Shown here piece by piece: positions 12,973 through 24,985 of a stretch of DNA of 64,000 nucleotides. A model generated the notes under the pieces. The model saw only the letters and a program-made list of their open reading frames with translations, made no database searches and was not told the DNA's origin. Made by a program: the position numbers and the translations under genes. Numbering within the stretch: position 1 is the first letter of the stretch; each line of letters starts with the position of its first letter. This DNA is from Rhodamnia argentea (lineage: Eukaryota; Streptophyta; Magnoliopsida; Myrtales; Myrtaceae). The stretch is from contig NC_063150.1 of NCBI RefSeq assembly GCF_020921035.1, forward strand, positions 2,728,001-2,792,000. The letters run 5' to 3'.

Positions 12973-13570
12973 TCATATCTTCAATGGCTTTGCGGTCGTG
13001 ATTAAATTGTGCTGGCTACTTTTTCTTCTTCTCTTAGCATTCGTAGTCCTATCCAAATTGTGCTTATCATGAACTGGAGTACTAGGATTACCAGGTGTGA
13101 AGCATTCCTCATTAAGGTGGTGATCACCGGAACCCTCTAAGAAATCATTACCATCATCTTCACAATTATCATCATCATCCAACAGTGTCAAATTTTGGCC
13201 ACTTCCTATTGCATGATCCCCAGTAGCATATGTATCACCAAATACAATGCACAACTCGGGGTAAAGAGGAAACCCATCCTTCTTGAACTTCACCCATCAC
13301 TATTATCCTGCAATTTTCACAATAAATAGTGTGGATCAGTAACATAATCAAACCCGTTAAAACTTACATGTACAATGGTCTAAAAATGACAAAATGATAC
13401 CTTGATGTGAAGTTCCCATATGCTTAGATTAGCGACGGTCACTCTTTTATTGACATTATCTCAACCAAATCCAGATTGTGAAAGAAGCTTCTTAAAACTA
13501 CCATACTGTGTTCTCAACTTGTTCGCCTTATTTCTCAATTATGCTTGGGTATATTGGACTCTCATTTTAT
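12973..13570 (-). pseudogene. PIF/Harbinger ORF1, Myb/SANT-like DNA-binding protein, degenerate
   Basis: Upstream in the transcription direction of the transposase. About 13560-13425 reads LRNKANKLRTQYGSFKKLLS then QSGFG with a stop where the family has tryptophan, the typical third-helix region of Myb/SANT-like domains. The second part (13293-12973, 106 codons) starts MKFKKDGFPLYPELCIVFGD, continues with an acidic stretch LLDDDDNCEDDG and ends in a basic KRRRK patch. In active elements this protein partners the nuclease in terminus binding; here stops break it. Confidence 0.8.
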
Positions 13571-13760
13571 TGTTGAATGCGGTCATTATGTTTTTCCACC
13601 ATGTTTTCTTATTTCTGCTCCAAAAGCGTTTCTATTTCTCAAAAGTGTTCCCGTAATACTTTGGAAACATTTTTTTAACATACGCGTTTCTGTTCCCAAA
13701 GTGTTTCGAGAACACTTTGAGAACAAAAATACTTTTTCTGAAGTGTTACCATACGCAACC

Positions 13761-14800
13761 AAGGCAACGAGGAGGCTCCACTATTTGTTAAGTGTTCAAA
13801 TCTCTGTGCTTTAGTTGCCGTTAAGAAGTTCAATGCAATAGCCTTTAGGTCAATTGTGTTCTTGGGTATCAAACTTGGGTTAAGGATTCAAAATCAATGA
13901 ATACGATGCGGCCTAGACGACAAGTGAGAGAGGCCATCGCAAAGGAGAGTGTTCTTTTTTTTTTTTTTCACGGAACTACTAAGGCTTGAATTATGGTCGG
14001 ATTATGATGCAATATAACACGCGGAAACTAATCGGGATCTTGCAAATAATTCAATGCAAAAGCACAGAGAAATGACGAGAAACGATAGATGTCACTAGAT
14101 ATTATGTGGTTCGATCCGAATGTTGGTACTTACATCCACGGAGAGAGCTAACAAGAACAATCCACTATAATCGGAGAATAACAGTTACAATCGCTCAATA
14201 CGCTCGTATTTTTCGCACCTAGATTATATCCAAACCCTAACTGTTTATAAATAAAACAACTCACAAGTGAATGTAATAAACTCACGAAGAAATCGTCTGA
14301 CGTTCGAAGCGTCACGCTGAAAGAGAACTTCTCTGCAGGTTCTCGTACGGCAGCTCTAATTCATCGTTCGAAGCAAAACAAACAGAACTCCACGCCTTTA
14401 TTTTGTGTGCTCTATTGAAGAAGTCAACAAATTATCTTTAACTGGGCCCACAAAATATTCTTCATGGCTTTAAGATGATATCTTCACTGCTTGTGCGGCT
14501 TCTACAGAAAAGAGGTAAAAAAGCAAACAGTAACTTTTGTCTTCTTTCATTTGTTACTCCATGGGCCCATAAGCTTATGTGACCTTCCTTTATTCGCCCA
14601 AAAAAGAACGCCATAGAGAAGCCCATGAAGCTAAATCTCATCAAATCTTGCATATTTCTAGAATTTCCATCTCCGTAGAAATTCAAACTCGAGACATAAA
14701 AATAACAGATTAAGAGGAACGGAAAGAAGTAAAAAAAAAAAAGGAAGAAAATGTGACCCACGTGAAAAAACGAAAAGCAAAAAAAAAAATGACACCATAA
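13761..14800. other. Intergenic DNA, possible LTR remnant
   Basis: The first 140 bases may continue the interrupted relic left of the Harbinger element. The 13980-14280 part has the look of a retroelement remnant (a phrase like TGTGGTTCGATCCG followed by ACATCCACGG, then AT-rich sequence), but no paired repeat is visible. The rest is A-rich with no gene. Confidence 0.35.
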
Positions 14801-14941
14801 CCAAACAAAATGGATGCTTAAAGAAAGGTGGAACTCACAAGAGTTAATATTGTCAAAATGCTTTAATTTTGAGTGTTTTAGCCAAAGTGAAAGTGAAAAA
14901 AGAACAACCTTAACTTATATAGAAAAAAAAAAAAATCAGAC

Positions 14942-15080
14942 GGCCCAGCCCAAAAATATGAACCAAAAAATCCTCTGGAGAACAGTAAGCCTAGCCCATA
15001 AGATCATAAGAAGCCCCTTCGATCGGACGGCCCAGATCAAAATCATAACCCACCTATAAAATCCGAAACCCTAAACCCTC
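14942..15080 (+). promoter_or_regulatory. RPL14 promoter: site II elements, TATA box, telo-box
   Basis: Two GGCCCA site II elements (14942-14947 and 15029-15034), a TATAAA at 15055-15060 and AAACCCTAA (telo-box, 15066-15074) directly upstream of the leader. The site II plus telo-box combination is the known signature of plant cytosolic ribosomal protein promoters, driving expression in dividing cells. The elements lie within about 210 bases of the start codon. Confidence 0.85.
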
Positions 15081-15150
15081 GGCTGATCTCTCACCACCGT
15101 CCTCTGCCCCCCTCGCGCTCTCCCGTCTCTTGCATCCAACGCAGGCGAAA

Positions 15151-17257
15151 ATGGTGGGTCATCGGAAATCTGGTTCTTCGTTCCTTCTCGATTGGGTTTT
15201 CGCAATTCTGGCTGGGGCTGATTGAGCTTTTTTTTTTATTGGAATGTCGTGATGCTTTCAGCCTTTCAAGAGGCACGTAGAGATCGGACGGGTCGCTCTC
15301 ATCAACTATGGCAAAGAGTACGGCAAGCTCGTCGTGATTGTCGATGTCGTCGACCAGAACCGGGTATGCGTGCGCCCTTCTTTCTCATCGCAAGCTTTAA
15401 ACCACACCCAGTCCCTCCTCCCCCCCCCCCCCCCCCCGGGCCCCCGGGCATTTTCTGTGCTCCGTGAGGTGTTCCGCCGTGATCTGATCAGTTGATGGTT
15501 GAAAATTGCTCGTTTGGGTGGGAATTCAAGTGTCGTTCTTGTGGAAATTGTGTGAACGTGATGCTACGCTGATAGATTGATTACTGGAGAAATGCCTGTT
15601 CTTGGGTTTTGCGAGATTTTGTAGTATAAACTGATTTTTAAGCTTGTTTGCATTACTAGCAGAGTGACACACTTGCTGTGGTTAATCAATGACCATTGTA
15701 CCTGTCGCCGTGAAATGCATTTTTTCTAGTGTTCAAAGTCCCAGAGGCATGTATGAAGCAAGATGGAGCTTTGTAATTTACGTTCCTTATATGTGAACGT
15801 CCCGTGATTAGCACATTATGTGCTGTGGGCTGCAGGCATTTTTTTCATGTTCATTCAAGCTTCTGTTCTGAACACAACATTTGTATTTTTTTCCCCTTTT
15901 TTTTCAGTTCGAGCTTCTTACTAGTTATAGGGTGCAATGGAAACACATTGACCTACCAATTGTGTCTTAAAATGCACGAGAAATTTGGATCCGGAAAGGT
16001 GAAGAAAATGCACATAAAAATTTTCATTAGGAGGGTTCTACTTTCTGGTCGAGGTATTATTTTCAGCTACTCCGATTGGCTTGCTAATATGATCTGTTTT
16101 CACTATTTCAAGATGAGGGTGACTTTTTGACATTTAACCATAATATCGATACTGTGTGTGGAATGTTTGACTGCAATCCAAGATCATGATATTTTAGATG
16201 CATTCCTTTGGCTTTCGTGGCATCCAGTGTTTTTCCTGGTTGAAATAAGTCAAGGGTATTGGTCACATGTTTAATTTGGGGGGAAATGCTGCTTGATCTA
16301 TAATCTTTCCAGATTTGATTCGTTTTGTATAATTCTTCAGTTCCATCTATCTCTGATTTAGATTTTTTGTGATGCATTGAACTGTATTCATCAGATGTCT
16401 CTGCTATTTTTTTTGCTTTGATAGCGTAGAATTTCATAAGATCCATAGTGAATTTGTTTCTTTACCCATCTGGTACAAATGCAAACTGCGACACTACCAT
16501 GCTCTGTTTGGCATTGTGGCACCGCAAATGTAGATTATTAAAATGCTTCCCCAGTTTTCATGGGATATTAGTAATCTTAAACTGTTATTTGCATGTGCTG
16601 CCAGGCTCTTGTCGATGCCCCTGATATGGTTAGAATGCAAATGAATTTCAAGAGGCTCTCTCTCACTGACATTAAGATTGACATTAAGAGGGTTCCGAAG
16701 AAGAAGACACTCATTGCAGCCATGCAGGAAGCAGGTATGATCGCAAAGTTCCCAGAATGTGAATGCTTATGATTTTGGGTTATTGTTTTTAGGACTTTGT
16801 GTGATATCTTCTGTTTATGATGCCAGATGTGCAAGGTAAATGGGAGAAGAGCTCCTGGGGCAGGAAGCTCATTGTTCAGAAGAGGAGAGCATCCCTGAAT
16901 GACTTTGACAGATTCAAGCTCATGCTGGCCAAGATTAAGGTTTGTTAGGACCCCTTATATTGGCTTTATCTTCTTCCTATCAGAATACATGGTCGATATA
17001 TAAGCCGAAAACGAATCATTTTAAGAAATTATTTTTTGTCATTGTACATTAAGGTAGACATCTGTTGGGTTGTCACTCTTTCAATCTATCATTAGTATTA
17101 TGAGTTGTCAATGGCGTGGCATATTGTTGTTGAAGTTCCCTATCAGGCACGTGAAATAGTTGTCGTACTACTGATATGCTCATTGATCTTTTTCCTGCAG
17201 AGAGGTGGACTGATCAGGCAAGAACTTGCAAAGCTGAAGAAAGAAAGTGCTTCCTAA
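15151..17257 (+). CDS. RPL14: 60S ribosomal protein L14 (eL14)
   Basis: A structural protein of the cytosolic large ribosomal subunit. Exons by GT-AG junctions: 15151-15153 (only the start codon), 15262-15363, 16605-16734, 16827-16939 and 17201-17257, joining to 134 residues, the usual plant length. The product begins [20 protein letters not shown] and continues with the SH3-like barrel core ([20 protein letters not shown]), the KRLSLTDI block and the conserved [14 protein letters not shown] segment, ending in a basic helical tail. The start is fixed by the splice after ATG, which restores the universal N-terminus. Intron 2 contains an 18-base C run. The promoter motifs upstream fit a housekeeping gene. 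Confidence 0.96.
15420..15437 (+). repeat. Poly-C tract in RPL14 intron 2
   Basis: Eighteen consecutive C followed by GGGCCCCCGGGC. This is a homopolymer with a GC-palindromic tail, able to form i-motif or quadruplex structures. The length may also be affected by sequencing or assembly error. Confidence 0.9.
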
Positions 17258-17931
17258 GCGACGGCTTTCCTAATTTTTGTGCCGCAATTTTTTTAAGACT
17301 CCACAGTTTTGCTTTTTGCATCATTTCCTTGGTCTCAGAGCAATTTTAAGGGGAATTGAAACTCAAAATTCGTTTGTCTTCCGAAATGGATTCCAGTAGT
17401 CATGTGAAAATCTTATTTTTAGAGGCTTGTTTGGGCATAAATTCACCGCTTCACTCTGGAGCAAATGCCATCCACCGCACATAGCAGGTGGCGTGGAAAC
17501 GAAGTCTATTTCCAAAGTGACTCCTGGCCCTTTTTTAGAGCTATCTACTCTGGTAATAGCTCCCCGCCTTGGGGTAAATTGCAGGAGTCCCTTTTGGATA
17601 CAAAGACCCCTGCTTGCAAGGTGCTCTGATTGGAAAGTGAACCGGACTGGGTGCTCTTCAAGTCGTAACAAAATGGCTCTTAGGATTGCAATTTCTCAAG
17701 ACCCTGACTCGAAGTAGTTGTCCCTCTCCAGTTTTTGAAACAATTGTACTTCGTGAGGCATAATAATGTTCTTATAAAACCTTCTCAGCTATAAAGACCG
17801 ACAATTTGATCCTCGTTCAAATTGCTTATTAATCAACTTCAATGCAAGTACACAAATATACAATAGCTAGATTGAATACCGTACCTAAAAACCATTTGTT
17901 GATTGACGCGAATCGGCCATTATAAGCTTCC
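17258..17931. other. RPL14 3' flank
   Basis: The first few hundred bases should be the RPL14 3' UTR. An open stretch on each strand (17363-17717) is short and matches no family I know. Confidence 0.5.
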
Positions 17932-19290
17932 TTGTCACCACTAGCAGTTGAGCAACTCCTTTATTCAACGGGGCTTCAACATAGCCATGTGAACCCTTTG
18001 GTGATTCCTTCGATTGTTTACCCACTGTCGCAAACATCTCTTTCTGGGGTTCTCTCTATCATAAACAGGGGCTTCAATATTTTCGAGACTGGCAATCTTC
18101 AAATCCAGGGACGTTGGGAGAGCCTCCCTATATTCCAGGTTTCTGCTACATGGATCAATATGGTTTCTGCTATATGGACGTTGGCAGCATCAAGGCTAGA
18201 AAGCTCTAGCAATGCCACCCGAGCTGACATGCGAGAAGGGATTCGATTAGATTCCTTAAGCATTAGACATCCCAGTTGTGCAGAATTTAATGGAAAAACT
18301 AAGACTCAGGAGAGTTTTCAAACAACAAATTTATTTTTTCATGCAGATTAGACATTCCAAGCAGGACAAAGAAGGTGTTCTGTTGAAACTGAACACTGGC
18401 TAAAAGATGTTCTAATAAATTTCTTGAAACAACGGATTTTAAGACTAGCGCATTGGCTGGGAGAAGAGAGAGTGATCCATCACCTTCACTTTCCTCACTT
18501 TGATAAGAGTGCCATCACATCTACAGCCAAGTTATAGAAATTCCAATTTTTTTCCACCAAACGATTTGCCTCGCTGTTACCCATTTGATCCTGCACATAT
18601 GCTTCTTCTGATCTGACTAGGCCCATTGCTGCCAGCTAGCTCAATTGGTTTATGTACAGCAACCGTTTTGCCTTGACTGGCATCTCTCCTGTTTTTAACA
18701 CTATCACTATCACTATCTTCTTTAAGCGCCTGAACACTTCCTCGTGAAGCTTGCATCAGGGAAGTGGCAGGCTCCTTAGATTCCACCATAACAACGATCT
18801 TTCCAATAATGAGGATGTCATCCCTGTCACTCTAATAGGAAAGCCAACCGCCGCCACTGTTTAGTTCAGCACTGGTAGAGGTCACTGATTAGTACTTATT
18901 CATTGTCTGTAATGCTTCTTTTGGGGCTGATTTGCTTTCATAGTTCTCAGTTTGTTGATGTTCCAATTATGAATTATGGAAGAGTAGCGGCCCCTTGAAA
19001 TTCGCAGATATATTTTTTATCCTCTCAGTTCACTCGAGAGCATTTCGTCCTGTTGATTGTGTGTTTCAAGGCTTCCCTGAAGAAATATGGTGGCACCTGG
19101 CCATTCTAGGCTTCCCAGATACCTTTTGACTCTGGCGTCACACTGGTGTTCTCTTATATGTCTTCAGGCAACAATGAAACTGAACGAGTTAGCCTATTCC
19201 GACCGAGTCACTGACAGTAAATCTGGTTGTAATCTAAGAGCAGACTGAGTAGGGATGGAACTGCTCCTTCTAGCAACCCTTTTTGGTCTG
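17932..19290 (-). pseudogene. Partial, broken copy of the CIP7-like gene
   Basis: Colinear with exons 10-11 (and the intervening intron) of the intact CIP7-like gene at 28988-37544. Shared blocks on the plus strand include the run around TTTGGGGCTGATTTGCTT (18914 versus 30848), the stretch before it with TTGTTTAGTTCAG (18856 versus 30780), TTGGTGATTCCTTCGATTGT (17998, versus TTGGTTGATTCCTTAGATTG at 30089), and GATGGAACTGCTCC near 19255 (parent GAACTGCCCC near 31378). Length is comparable (about 1.36 kb versus 1.43 kb). Stops and indels occur throughout; the longest intact remnant is 70 codons (18789-18577). It retains the position of an intron, so a DNA-level duplication is more likely than a retrocopy. 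Confidence 0.8.
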
Positions 19291-19510
19291 CCTATGCAGA
19301 ATCAGAAGGTCGACTAGACATTTCGCAATTTCCGGACATCATTTAATTGCTTGATGCAGCTTCTGACTGGATTTTAAAACTCGTCATCCACTGGCATCTA
19401 ATCTCACTGCAAAACCACATTTCACCATCTTGCTTGCCCAGTCTACTCCAGTCGTTGTTGAATATGTCTATGATAACACGGCTCACTAGATTTGATCTTG
19501 TATCACCATG

Positions 19511-21754
19511 TCACCAATAATCACCACAAGAGCACTTTCCATCCTTGAAATGGTGAAAGCGGCTGTTATCCCTCACAATTATTTCTCTCCCAACTATCTT
19601 TGATATAAACTTGATGGCTTCGTGGCAGTCAGTACACACTCTTATATTCTTTATGATTCTGATTTCTGTCCCGGGAGGAGTGCTTATGATGCCAAAAGCA
19701 ATGGCCAGCCTTTCACTGTGGTGCTGTAACAGTTGTTTTTTCTGCTCCTCCTCAACGTCATGTAGCACTTCACTTGTATTAGGCTTATACCCATCTTTTT
19801 CCATCTGCTCTAAAAGAACTTCAAGAGCTTCATTTATTTTGCTGTAGTAGGGATGAGATGTGTCTCCTGACAAAAAGGCATGGACTCTGTTTCTCACTTC
19901 GATCCAGCTGCAAGCTGGTTTCTTTTTGAATCCCCTTTGCTTCATAGAAACTTTCCACTTCGCGGCCTCTTTCCATCTCTGGGCAGCGGAATATATATTT
20001 GACATTTGAACATAAGCTCCAATACTCTCAGGATCAACTCGAAGGATTCTCTCAGCAACCTTTTCAGCTAACTCAACATTCTTGTGGACTCTACAAGCAG
20101 TCATCAAAGGGGACCATAAGCTGCTTGGTTGTTCTGAAGGCATACTGCATATAAAATCATAAGCCTCTTCCAACCGACCTGCTCGACCAAGAAGGTCAGC
20201 GATGGCAGCATAATGTTCTAACCCTGGATTAATTTTAAATTCTTGAGTCATACTATTAAAGTACTTCCATGCTTCGTCCACAAGACCTGCATGACTACAA
20301 GCTGTCAATACAGCAATAAATGACACATAAGTAGGTTTTACTCCCTCCATTTGCATCTTCTCAAACAATGAGATGGCATCAAGTGCGTGCCCATGTAAAG
20401 CACATCCCATTACAATGGCAGTCCACGAAACTATGTCGTGGAGCTCCATATTACTGAAAATGCACTTAGCCTTCTCAATTTTCCCACATTTGGCATACAT
20501 GTCTACGAGAGAGCTAGCTATGTACACATTATCATCAAATCGGGCTCTCATGATATATCCATGGAGCTGCTTTCCCAGATGTAATGAGGTCAAGTGAGAG
20601 CACGCAGGAATGATGCTCGAAAAGGATATAGGACCTGGCTTCACATCGTCCTTCAGCATTAAGCGGAAGAATTTGAGGCCTTCATCAAACATGCCGTTCT
20701 GTGAGCAGGCTGCAACAATGGAATTCCAAGAAATGCCATCACGCTGAGGCAACATGTGGAACACACGATACGAATCTGCGACTCGAGCACACTTTGCATA
20801 CATGTCTAGCAAGCTACTACCGATGAACAAGTTTGTATCGAACCCATGCCTCACAGCATATCCATGAATCTCCTTCCCTTTATGAACGTCTACATGTTCC
20901 GCGAATATTGGAAGAACATTGGACAAAGTAAAGGAGTCGGGTCTCAAATTAGCATTTCCCATTGCCCTAACCATCGCTAGGGCTTCTCCATACATTCCGC
21001 TCTGCACATTCCCAGCAATGACGGTATTCCAGGAAACAACATCCCTCTTAGGCATCATATCAAACACTTTTCTCACACTATCCCTCTGACAACATGCTTC
21101 CCTCCTGATTTCCAACGAACCGATTTCATTTTGTCCCGATGAGTTCAACTGATACATCTCGGGTCCAGAATCTAAACAACTCTCGTGATCATCCATCTGT
21201 CTCATAACATTGCCACGGTTCACCCGTTGCGACATCTCGTCGAGCACTTCATCCGCAAAACCTCTAATCCCACCATTCCCACCCAAACTCCGGAACTTCG
21301 CATACATATTCATGAGCGCATTGCCCGTGTACAAATCACAGTCGACGCCGAGCCGTACGACGCACCCGTGAACCGCCTCGCCCAACCTGGAGTCCATCAA
21401 GAAGGCGCACGACTTGAGCACCGAAGGGAACACATTGTGATCTGGGTACTTCCCGAAAGCGCGCATCCTGGAGAAGGAGGCCAGAGACTCGGCGAAGAGG
21501 CCGTGGGAGGTGTAGCACCGGATGATGGACTTCCAGGCGACGAAGGGCGGGGAGGGGAGGGCGTTGAAGACGAGGAGGGACTCGCGGAGGAGGTTCAGGT
21601 CGGCATAGATGGAGAGGATGAAGGACAAGGACGTGGAGGAGAGTCCCTTGTGCTTGACGATCTGGGCATGGAGTTGCTTCGCGCGTGGCTTCGTGGTGAT
21701 GGTGTGGGGATTGTTGAGCACGGCCTTGAGCACCATGCTCGGAAGCGAAGCCAT
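19511..21754 (-). CDS. DYW-type pentatricopeptide repeat protein (At3g23330-like)
   Basis: An intronless 747-residue PLS-class PPR protein, presumably organellar, of the type that selects C-to-U RNA editing sites. It has tandem PPR motifs (blocks such as [20 protein letters not shown] and [20 protein letters not shown]), then E/E+ motifs and a C-terminal DYW deaminase domain. The zinc-binding parts of the deaminase are visible: [19 protein letters not shown] and the terminal CSCGDYW. It resembles Arabidopsis At3g23330 (PCMP-H32) throughout, including a non-repeat insertion of about 60 residues between two PPRs ([14 protein letters not shown] to [15 protein letters not shown]). I start at [15 protein letters not shown], matching that protein. 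An in-frame ATG at 21868 would add 38 residues of unlikely sequence. Confidence 0.93.
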   Translation of the reverse strand: MASLPSMVLKAVLNNPHTITTKPRAKQLHAQIVKHKGLSSTSLSFILSIYADLNLLRESLLVFNALPSPPFVAWKSIIRCYTSHGLFAESLASFSRMRAFGKYPDHNVFPSVLKSCAFLMDSRLGEAVHGCVVRLGVDCDLYTGNALMNMYAKFRSLGGNGGIRGFADEVLDEMSQRVNRGNVMRQMDDHESCLDSGPEMYQLNSSGQNEIGSLEIRREACCQRDSVRKVFDMMPKRDVVSWNTVIAGNVQSGMYGEALAMVRAMGNANLRPDSFTLSNVLPIFAEHVDVHKGKEIHGYAVRHGFDTNLFIGSSLLDMYAKCARVADSYRVFHMLPQRDGISWNSIVAACSQNGMFDEGLKFFRLMLKDDVKPGPISFSSIIPACSHLTSLHLGKQLHGYIMRARFDDNVYIASSLVDMYAKCGKIEKAKCIFSNMELHDIVSWTAIVMGCALHGHALDAISLFEKMQMEGVKPTYVSFIAVLTACSHAGLVDEAWKYFNSMTQEFKINPGLEHYAAIADLLGRAGRLEEAYDFICSMPSEQPSSLWSPLMTACRVHKNVELAEKVAERILRVDPESIGAYVQMSNIYSAAQRWKEAAKWKVSMKQRGFKKKPACSWIEVRNRVHAFLSGDTSHPYYSKINEALEVLLEQMEKDGYKPNTSEVLHDVEEEQKKQLLQHHSERLAIAFGIISTPPGTEIRIIKNIRVCTDCHEAIKFISKIVGREIIVRDNSRFHHFKDGKCSCGDYW

Positions 21755-21825
21755 CGTCTCGCTTTCTTCAAGTGTAAAAACTCTTACCTTTGCTTTAACA
21801 TGTGGCATTAACGTAGGAAAATAGC

Positions 21826-22248
21826 ACAAATGATGTCTGAACTTGGGTCCCGTGTAATTTGGTCTCAAAATTTTTAAATTATTTAATATAATCTCTCAAC
21901 ATTAATCTAATATAATTCGTGATTCTTAAAATTTTAATTTTTCAATATCATCTCTGAGACTTTTGGTACATATTCAATTTAGTCCACAAATTATAAAAAA
22001 AATTCAATATAATCCTTCAACTTGAAATAATGGAAGGATTTTGACAAAAAAAGAAAAGAAAAGAAAAGTAATCGAAGGATGACAATGAATATTTTCATAT
22101 AGTTTATAAATTAAATTGAATATGTACCAAAAGTTCGGAGACCACACTGAATAAATTGAAAGTTTATGAATCACATTGCACATTGAGCTAAAGTTTATGG
22201 ATCAAATTGAATAATTAAAAATTCAGGGATCATATTACACATTGAACT
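21826..22248. mobile_element. Foldback MITE, family A, copy 1
   Basis: The left arm (words such as TTGGTACATATTCAATTTAG) is repeated inverted in the right arm (AAATTGAATATGTACCAA). The whole sequence is a degenerate hairpin of about 0.42 kb with no coding capacity. It directly abuts the PPR 5' end, so it may contribute to that promoter. Relatives lie at 38105-38345 (partial) and 41483-41865. Confidence 0.65.
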
Positions 22249-24785
22249 ATCCCTATTAACTATATTGGTCGCCACGTGGCAAACCAAGGGACGAGCCACG
22301 TGTCATAAATGCGCCCAAATTTGATTTTTGAAATCTCAACATGCGATAAGCAGAGATATAATTACCAATAATTAGAATCGATCTATTTTTTCCTTCTTTG
22401 TCTTCCATGTTAACCAATTTAATATTTTCCTAAGTGAAGCTGAACACTTTTGCTCTTTTTGCTCAAAGAAAAATGAACAAAATATGCACCACGACAACTA
22501 AACTTTGATTGTCAAAGTTTCGTAATTGTTCAAACAAGGTTCTCTAATACAAAAAAAAAAAAAAAACTAATATCGTCGAAAAACATCTATGAGTTTTGCA
22601 AATTCTCACATAAACTCATTTTATCCCAAAGAGAAATTATATTCTAAAGAATGTACAAGGATCTTATAATTGTTCCCGTCTGTAACATATTGAACTACAA
22701 AAATTTTATGCCAAGCGTATTAAGAGAAATCTTCTCCGAAGAATACTGTCTATAAAGAAAGATATGGATTAGGAAAGTAATTGTCCCATGGAAAGAATGT
22801 AAAAGAAATTCTTATCAAATTGGTTAATAAAAACAAAAATCTATGCTGATGAACATTGATAAAATTTACTACCAAAAGACAATTTAATCAAGTAGTTGGA
22901 ATATCCGAGTTTAGTCCGCCAACGGTGGAATCTCCGAATCGAGTTCCTATACTTTCGTCAAGTCGTGTCATCAAATAACACTATAATTTCCATCAATCAT
23001 GCTAAAAATGCTCACATAGTTAACTTCGTATCAATTCACGTCAATTTGAAATTTGTGGAAAAAATATTGATAAATTGTGTCTATTCATAAATAAATAAAA
23101 ATTGCCTTTTCTTAAGCCATTTATTTGCTTATTCAACATCCTAGTGGAAAATAGGAAGAGAGATTTCAGTGGATTTGATTCATTCTTCTTTGTGGTCATA
23201 TGATCAGGGAAATTTTTCATTCTGTCCTAAACATATAGTTATGATGTCACTTTAATCCTAAATTTTTTTAATTTTTCCAATTGAAACCTAAAACTTTGCA
23301 TGAAATTCCAATGTAGTCCTTCCGACCAATTTTTTTCTGAAAAATTGCTGACGATTGCCATGTAGAACGATTGGCGATGATTGGACTGCCCATTAGCGAT
23401 TTTCGACGAAAATTAACTGGAAGGGCTACATTAGAATTTCGAGCAAATGTTTAGGGCCGAATTGACAGATTAAAAAAAATTCATGACTGTCCATCGCATA
23501 TAGGCTTTAAGGACACCGTAGCATAACCATCGAGGTGATGTCAAGACCTAAAAGATCGAATTGAAGGATACATAGACAAGTAAATCCCTTATGAATTACA
23601 ACCCTTAAAGGCATTATCGTTCAAAGGGAAGTAGACTACTCAAGAATTTCGCATTTCATTTATGTAGGAATTTATAATCGAATAAAGAATTCAAAAAATC
23701 TAAATAAAACGAAAATAAGAATGAATCAATGGAATGTTGCTTGGTCTTCACTGCTAACTTGAGTAAGGAGTAGATTTTTGGAGGTTTAGTATCGTATAAT
23801 AGATTTAGGATTGATTGGGTAAAGTTTCGTCGGGTGGTCAATTTTTAACTAATGGGATGGGGATTTGAGAATAGGTGCAAAAACAGGGAAAAGAACATAA
23901 TGTCAGTAATGTGGAGGGAGGCATGGAGGGCATTATTTTTTAATTTTTTTAATTTTTTTTTTTTTTGGGTCGAAGGAGGGCATTAATGAAAAGGTCAAAT
24001 AAGTTTTTAAAAGTCCTGGTTCACCTTGCAAAACCAGGATTTGAGTCATTGAAGTGCACGGTTGACCAACCCTTCTTGTTTTAATTTGCTAGGAAATTAA
24101 AGACCCTTGAAAAAGTAGACAAAGAAATTACAACCGGTAAAAATTTTCGGTTTTAATTAATGACAATCAATCCTCCACCAGAAACTATTGAAAACTCTGC
24201 TCTGTCTTTGGTGGTTGTTCCATGATTGATCTGAGACTTTTATAGTTTACAAGAGGTGGAGAAATGCAGAAATTTTTCCAAAGATGAATGGGAAAATGAG
24301 AGGTATGAACCTTAAAAGTTAGAGATTTTTGCAAATATTTTTGCTCAAATGAAGCTGTTATGAATCCCTAAAAGGTAAAAATTCCTCATTCGTTTATGCA
24401 TTAGCATAGATATTAGTAGGGATTACCAATAGACAAAGTCTTAACAGGGTAAAAATTAGACAGAGTATCCCCAAACCCTCTCAAAATTCTAAGTATCCCT
24501 ATTCAAAAGCTACCAAATAATTCCACAAATCTCTCACAAGAAGTTAGAATATAAGATATCTCTAGTTCAATAACCATCTATGTTTAAAATGCTGAAAAAA
24601 ATATCAGATCTTGTCAAATTTTCAAACCAGCTTTCTTTACCATTATTACTTTGTATGGATAGGCAGGGTCCTCAGCAGACCCCATTAAGAACTTGCTCAA
24701 ACCAGAAGGATGGGTTAAAAAAAAAAAATTGACAGTTGAATTTGAATTGTCTTGACTAGATACAGTCAAAGCTTACAATGTAACT
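22249..24785. other. Intergenic DNA with foldback remnants
   Basis: No gene. It contains a foldback element of a second family near 23200-23540 (AT-rich arms around TGACGATTGCCATGTAGAAC) and the tiny poly(T) insertion at 23925-23985. Everything else is AT-rich. Confidence 0.5.
23925..23985 (-). mobile_element. Micro-insertion TTCGACCC-poly(A), locus 1
   Basis: The 11-mer GGAGGGCATTA occurs at 23925-23935 and 23975-23985. Between the copies lies a T-rich run ending GGGTCGAA (23936-23974). On the minus strand that is TTCGACCC followed by an interrupted poly(A). Poly(A) plus target duplication is the signature of L1-type reverse transcription. Confidence 0.7.
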
Positions 24786-24985
24786 GCCAAATAAGATCAT
24801 GAAAACCCAAAAATATATGCATCCCTAAACCCTCTATTGGCTTCAGACCAAACTGATATCTCCTTCCTGCTTTTTCCAAAACCCAATTTCGACATTCCCA
24901 TCTTCTTCAAAACCTCCCACCCTTTCCTCTCTGCAAGTTTCAAGCTTTGTTTGTGTATCAGTAGAGTCTCCAGAAAAAAGGGATC

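Larger units (their letters stand above)
10682..13760 (-). mobile_element. Decayed PIF/Harbinger transposon (both ORFs on minus strand)
   Basis: The terminal inverted repeats GGCTACGTACGGTAAC (left) and GGTTGCGTATGGTAAC (right, reverse complement) enclose about 3.1 kb. Reading the minus strand, an ORF1 of the Myb/SANT-like class (about 13570-12973) comes first and the DDE nuclease (about 12200-11172) second, the usual PIF arrangement. Subterminal blocks rich in GTTCCCGGAAC and GTTCTC words are also inverted. I could not find a convincing 3-bp TWA target duplication, so the boundaries are set by the repeats alone. Several stops make it non-autonomous now. Confidence 0.85.

Noticed and set aside
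15222-15467. 81-codon frame ending in a proline run
   Set aside because: A wrong frame through RPL14 exon 2 and the poly-C tract in intron 2.
21185-21811. 208-codon plus-strand open frame
   Set aside because: Antisense to the GC-rich 5' part of the PPR coding sequence. It is Gly/Glu/Arg-biased and has no family resemblance.
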